Assembly (NCBI GenBank): GCA_937891325.1
Contig: CALAFU010000301.1
Location: 1-7,206, forward strand
Direction of reading: 5' to 3'
From: an uncultured Candidatus Melainabacteria bacterium
GTDB taxonomy: Bacteria > Cyanobacteriota > Vampirovibrionia > Gastranaerophilales > Gastranaerophilaceae
Length of the DNA: 7,206 nucleotides
Shown here: positions 6,175-7,206 of the stretch, in pieces
Layout: each line of letters starts with the position of its first letter
How positions within the stretch are numbered: the first letter of the stretch is position 1
Made by a program: the position numbers and the translations under genes
The notes under the pieces: generated by a model
What the model was told of the DNA's origin: nothing
Databases searched by the model: none
Seen by the model: only the letters and a program-made list of their open reading frames with translations

Positions 6175-6204
6175 GACTTAACGTCTTAATCCTTATTGAC
6201 TTAA
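6175..6204 (-). repeat. TAAGNNNN array, copy 4 (inverted, degenerate)
   Basis: Read on the minus strand, TAAG occurs four times (plus-strand CTTA at 6200, 6192, 6185 and 6177) with spacings of 8, 7 and 8 bases. About 22 of 30 positions agree with the consensus of the other copies, including the TAAGACG-TAAGTC end. It lies in inverted orientation to copy 3, 34 bases away. Confidence 0.55.
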
Positions 6205-6224
6205 TGGCTATCATTTTGTAAACT
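6196..6224 (+). promoter_or_regulatory. Alternative sdaAB promoter
   Basis: TTGACT at 6196-6201 (one mismatch from the consensus -35) is 17 bases from TAAACT at 6219-6224 (4 of 6). This would start transcription near 6231 and give a 30-base leader, but that leader contains no ribosome binding site. It overlaps the inverted TAAG array. Confidence 0.35.
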
Positions 6225-6225
6225 T

Positions 6226-6254
6226 CTGCCAAAAAATTAAATTCATAATATAAT
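6226..6254 (+). promoter_or_regulatory. sdaAB: Promoter for sdaAB placing the transcript start at the ATG
   Basis: CTGCCA at 6226-6231 matches TTGACA at 4 of 6 positions and lies exactly 17 bases before a perfect TATAAT at 6249-6254. The usual 6-7 base distance puts the transcription start at about 6261, the A of the sdaAB start codon. No Shine-Dalgarno sequence is present between the -10 and the ATG. Confidence 0.5.
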
Positions 6255-6260
6255 AGTCGT

Positions 6261-6932
6261 ATGAAACAAAGTTCTTTATTTGATGCAATAGCACCTATTA
6301 TGATTGGACCTTCTAGCTCGCATACAGCTGGGGCGGTTCGCTTGGGTTTGTTGGCAAAAAATATTTATGACAACCCAATAAAAAAAGTTACTTTCACATT
6401 ATACAATTCTTACGCAAAAACAGGCTTTGGACACGGTACTGATAAAGGTTTATTAGCCGGTGTTTTAGGCTTTGGGGTTGATGATGTAAGAATTAAAAAC
6501 GTATTCGATTTGCCGGAAGCTAAAGAAATTGAATATCATTTTGAATACAGAGAAGATTTCAACCGTCACCCAAATTCTGTTGATTTTTGGTTTGAAGACA
6601 CAAAGCAAGATATGCACATTTCAGGCGATTCTGTTGGTGCAGGTAATGTTAGAATTACAAAGATTAATGATTTTTCTGTAAATCTTGCAGGTGATTACAA
6701 CTCATTGATTTTGAGTTACAAGGATATGGCAGGCATGATTTCTAAGGTTACAGGCATAATTCAGACTCATCAAATAAATATCGCTTCGCTTATTTGTGAA
6801 CGTAATGCAAAAGGTGAAGATGCTTCAATGTGTATTTGTTTAGACGGCGAATTAGATTACAGTGTAATTGAAAAAATTAAACATATACCTGATATTTATT
6901 TTGTAAGACGTATAGCAAAATTGGATAACTAA
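6261..6932 (+). CDS. sdaAB: L-serine dehydratase, iron-sulfur type, beta subunit
   Basis: Small subunit of the two-subunit enzyme that deaminates L-serine to pyruvate and ammonia in the cytoplasm. The protein has 223 residues, the family's normal size. The N-terminal domain opens with SLFDAIAPIMIGPSSSHTAG (GPSSSHTAG at 16-24, a substrate-site signature), followed by TGFGHGTDKGL at 54-64 and GDSVGAGNVRI at 122-132. A C-terminal ACT domain, about 149-220 (LILSYKDMAGMISKVTGIIQ and onward), is the likely serine-sensing part. The start at 6261 fits the family's usual N-terminus. The ORF has no ribosome binding site. It is followed after two bases by the alpha-subunit gene, so the pair is co-transcribed and probably translationally coupled. 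Confidence 0.95.
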   Translation: MKQSSLFDAIAPIMIGPSSSHTAGAVRLGLLAKNIYDNPIKKVTFTLYNSYAKTGFGHGTDKGLLAGVLGFGVDDVRIKNVFDLPEAKEIEYHFEYREDFNRHPNSVDFWFEDTKQDMHISGDSVGAGNVRITKINDFSVNLAGDYNSLILSYKDMAGMISKVTGIIQTHQINIASLICERNAKGEDASMCICLDGELDYSVIEKIKHIPDIYFVRRIAKLDN

Positions 6933-6934
6933 AC

Positions 6935-7206
6935 ATGATTAAGGATATTAGAACATTTAAAGATTTAGAGTTAGCTTGTTCACAACAACACAAGGCAATT
7001 TACGAGGTTTTTCAAGAACGTGAAGCTCGTTTATCAGAAATTTCTGTTGAAGAGGTTCGTTTAAAGGTAAAAAAATCTTTAGATGCGATGAAAGAAGCTA
7101 TCAGAAAAGGTTCTAACACACGTGAAAAATCAATAAGCAAGCAATGCGGTGATGATTGTGTACAACTTTCTGAAAGATACAAAAAACGTCCTGCGATTTT
7201 TGGCAG
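6935..7206 (+). CDS. sdaAA: L-serine dehydratase alpha subunit, N-terminal part (cut by window edge)
   Basis: An open frame of 90 complete codons from ATG at 6935 to the end of the window, starting two bases after the sdaAB stop. The beginning (helical, with YEVFQEREARLSEISVEEV near 23-41 and MKEAIRKG near 52-59) matches the usual start of the alpha subunit, and the adjacent beta subunit makes the assignment firm. The cysteines that hold the iron-sulfur cluster lie further downstream and are not visible. Around 66-78 the sequence reads SISKQCGDDCVQL, where relatives I know have SGLTGGDA-like residues, so two cysteines (71 and 75) are unusual here. The ribosome binding site is weak (GGA at 6923-6925). 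Confidence 0.87.
   Translation, partial: MIKDIRTFKDLELACSQQHKAIYEVFQEREARLSEISVEEVRLKVKKSLDAMKEAIRKGSNTREKSISKQCGDDCVQLSERYKKRPAIFG

Noticed and set aside
2218..6932. UGA recoding as tryptophan
   Set aside because: No complete gene here ends in TGA, but none needs TGA read through either, and all proteins are full length under the standard code. The lack of TGA stops in a handful of genes is not informative.

Overview
This is an AT-rich (by eye about one third G+C), gene-dense bacterial window. It holds eight genes plus a partial ninth at the right edge; the first gene is cut by the left edge. Both strands use the standard code, with TAA or TAG stops and mostly good AGGAG-type ribosome binding sites. 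The best guess at the source is a gut member of the Gastranaerophilales (Vampirovibrionia/Melainabacteria, the non-photosynthetic relatives of cyanobacteria). This rests on composition and on my recollection that proteins starting MGMSASQARLL recur as paralogues there. No 16S or other marker is present, so the placement is an inference.

Left region (1-1711): two tandem paralogues on the + strand, the first lacking its N-terminus. They share a conserved C-terminal coiled-coil tail and a motif around NDPNWLY, with a more divergent middle. The complete copy has no signal peptide. Each stop codon is followed directly by a 40-base array of five TAAGNNNN units in exact 8-base register. After the second array a 13-bp GC-rich hairpin separates the pair from a convergent gene.

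Middle region (1713-6110): a minus-strand gene for a small Lys/Glu-rich protein of unknown function is divergent from a five-gene + strand cluster. That cluster reads tyrS (tyrosyl-tRNA synthetase), cysK (cysteine synthase), cysE (serine O-acetyltransferase), a nucleotidyltransferase-fold protein, and a small secreted protein. The genes are separated by -1 to 13 bases and end at a clear intrinsic terminator, so they look like one operon. CysE and CysK are consecutive steps from serine to cysteine.

Right region (6111-7206): an intergenic stretch with two more TAAG arrays, one in each orientation, then sdaAB and the start of sdaAA. These encode the two subunits of iron-sulfur L-serine dehydratase (serine to pyruvate plus ammonia). 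sdaAB has no ribosome binding site, and a good promoter places its predicted transcription start at the ATG, suggesting a leaderless mRNA. The window thus holds two competing uses of serine side by side: cysteine synthesis and deamination.

The most original signals are the TAAG 8-mer arrays, the tandem paralogue family they punctuate, and the possible leaderless sdaAB promoter.
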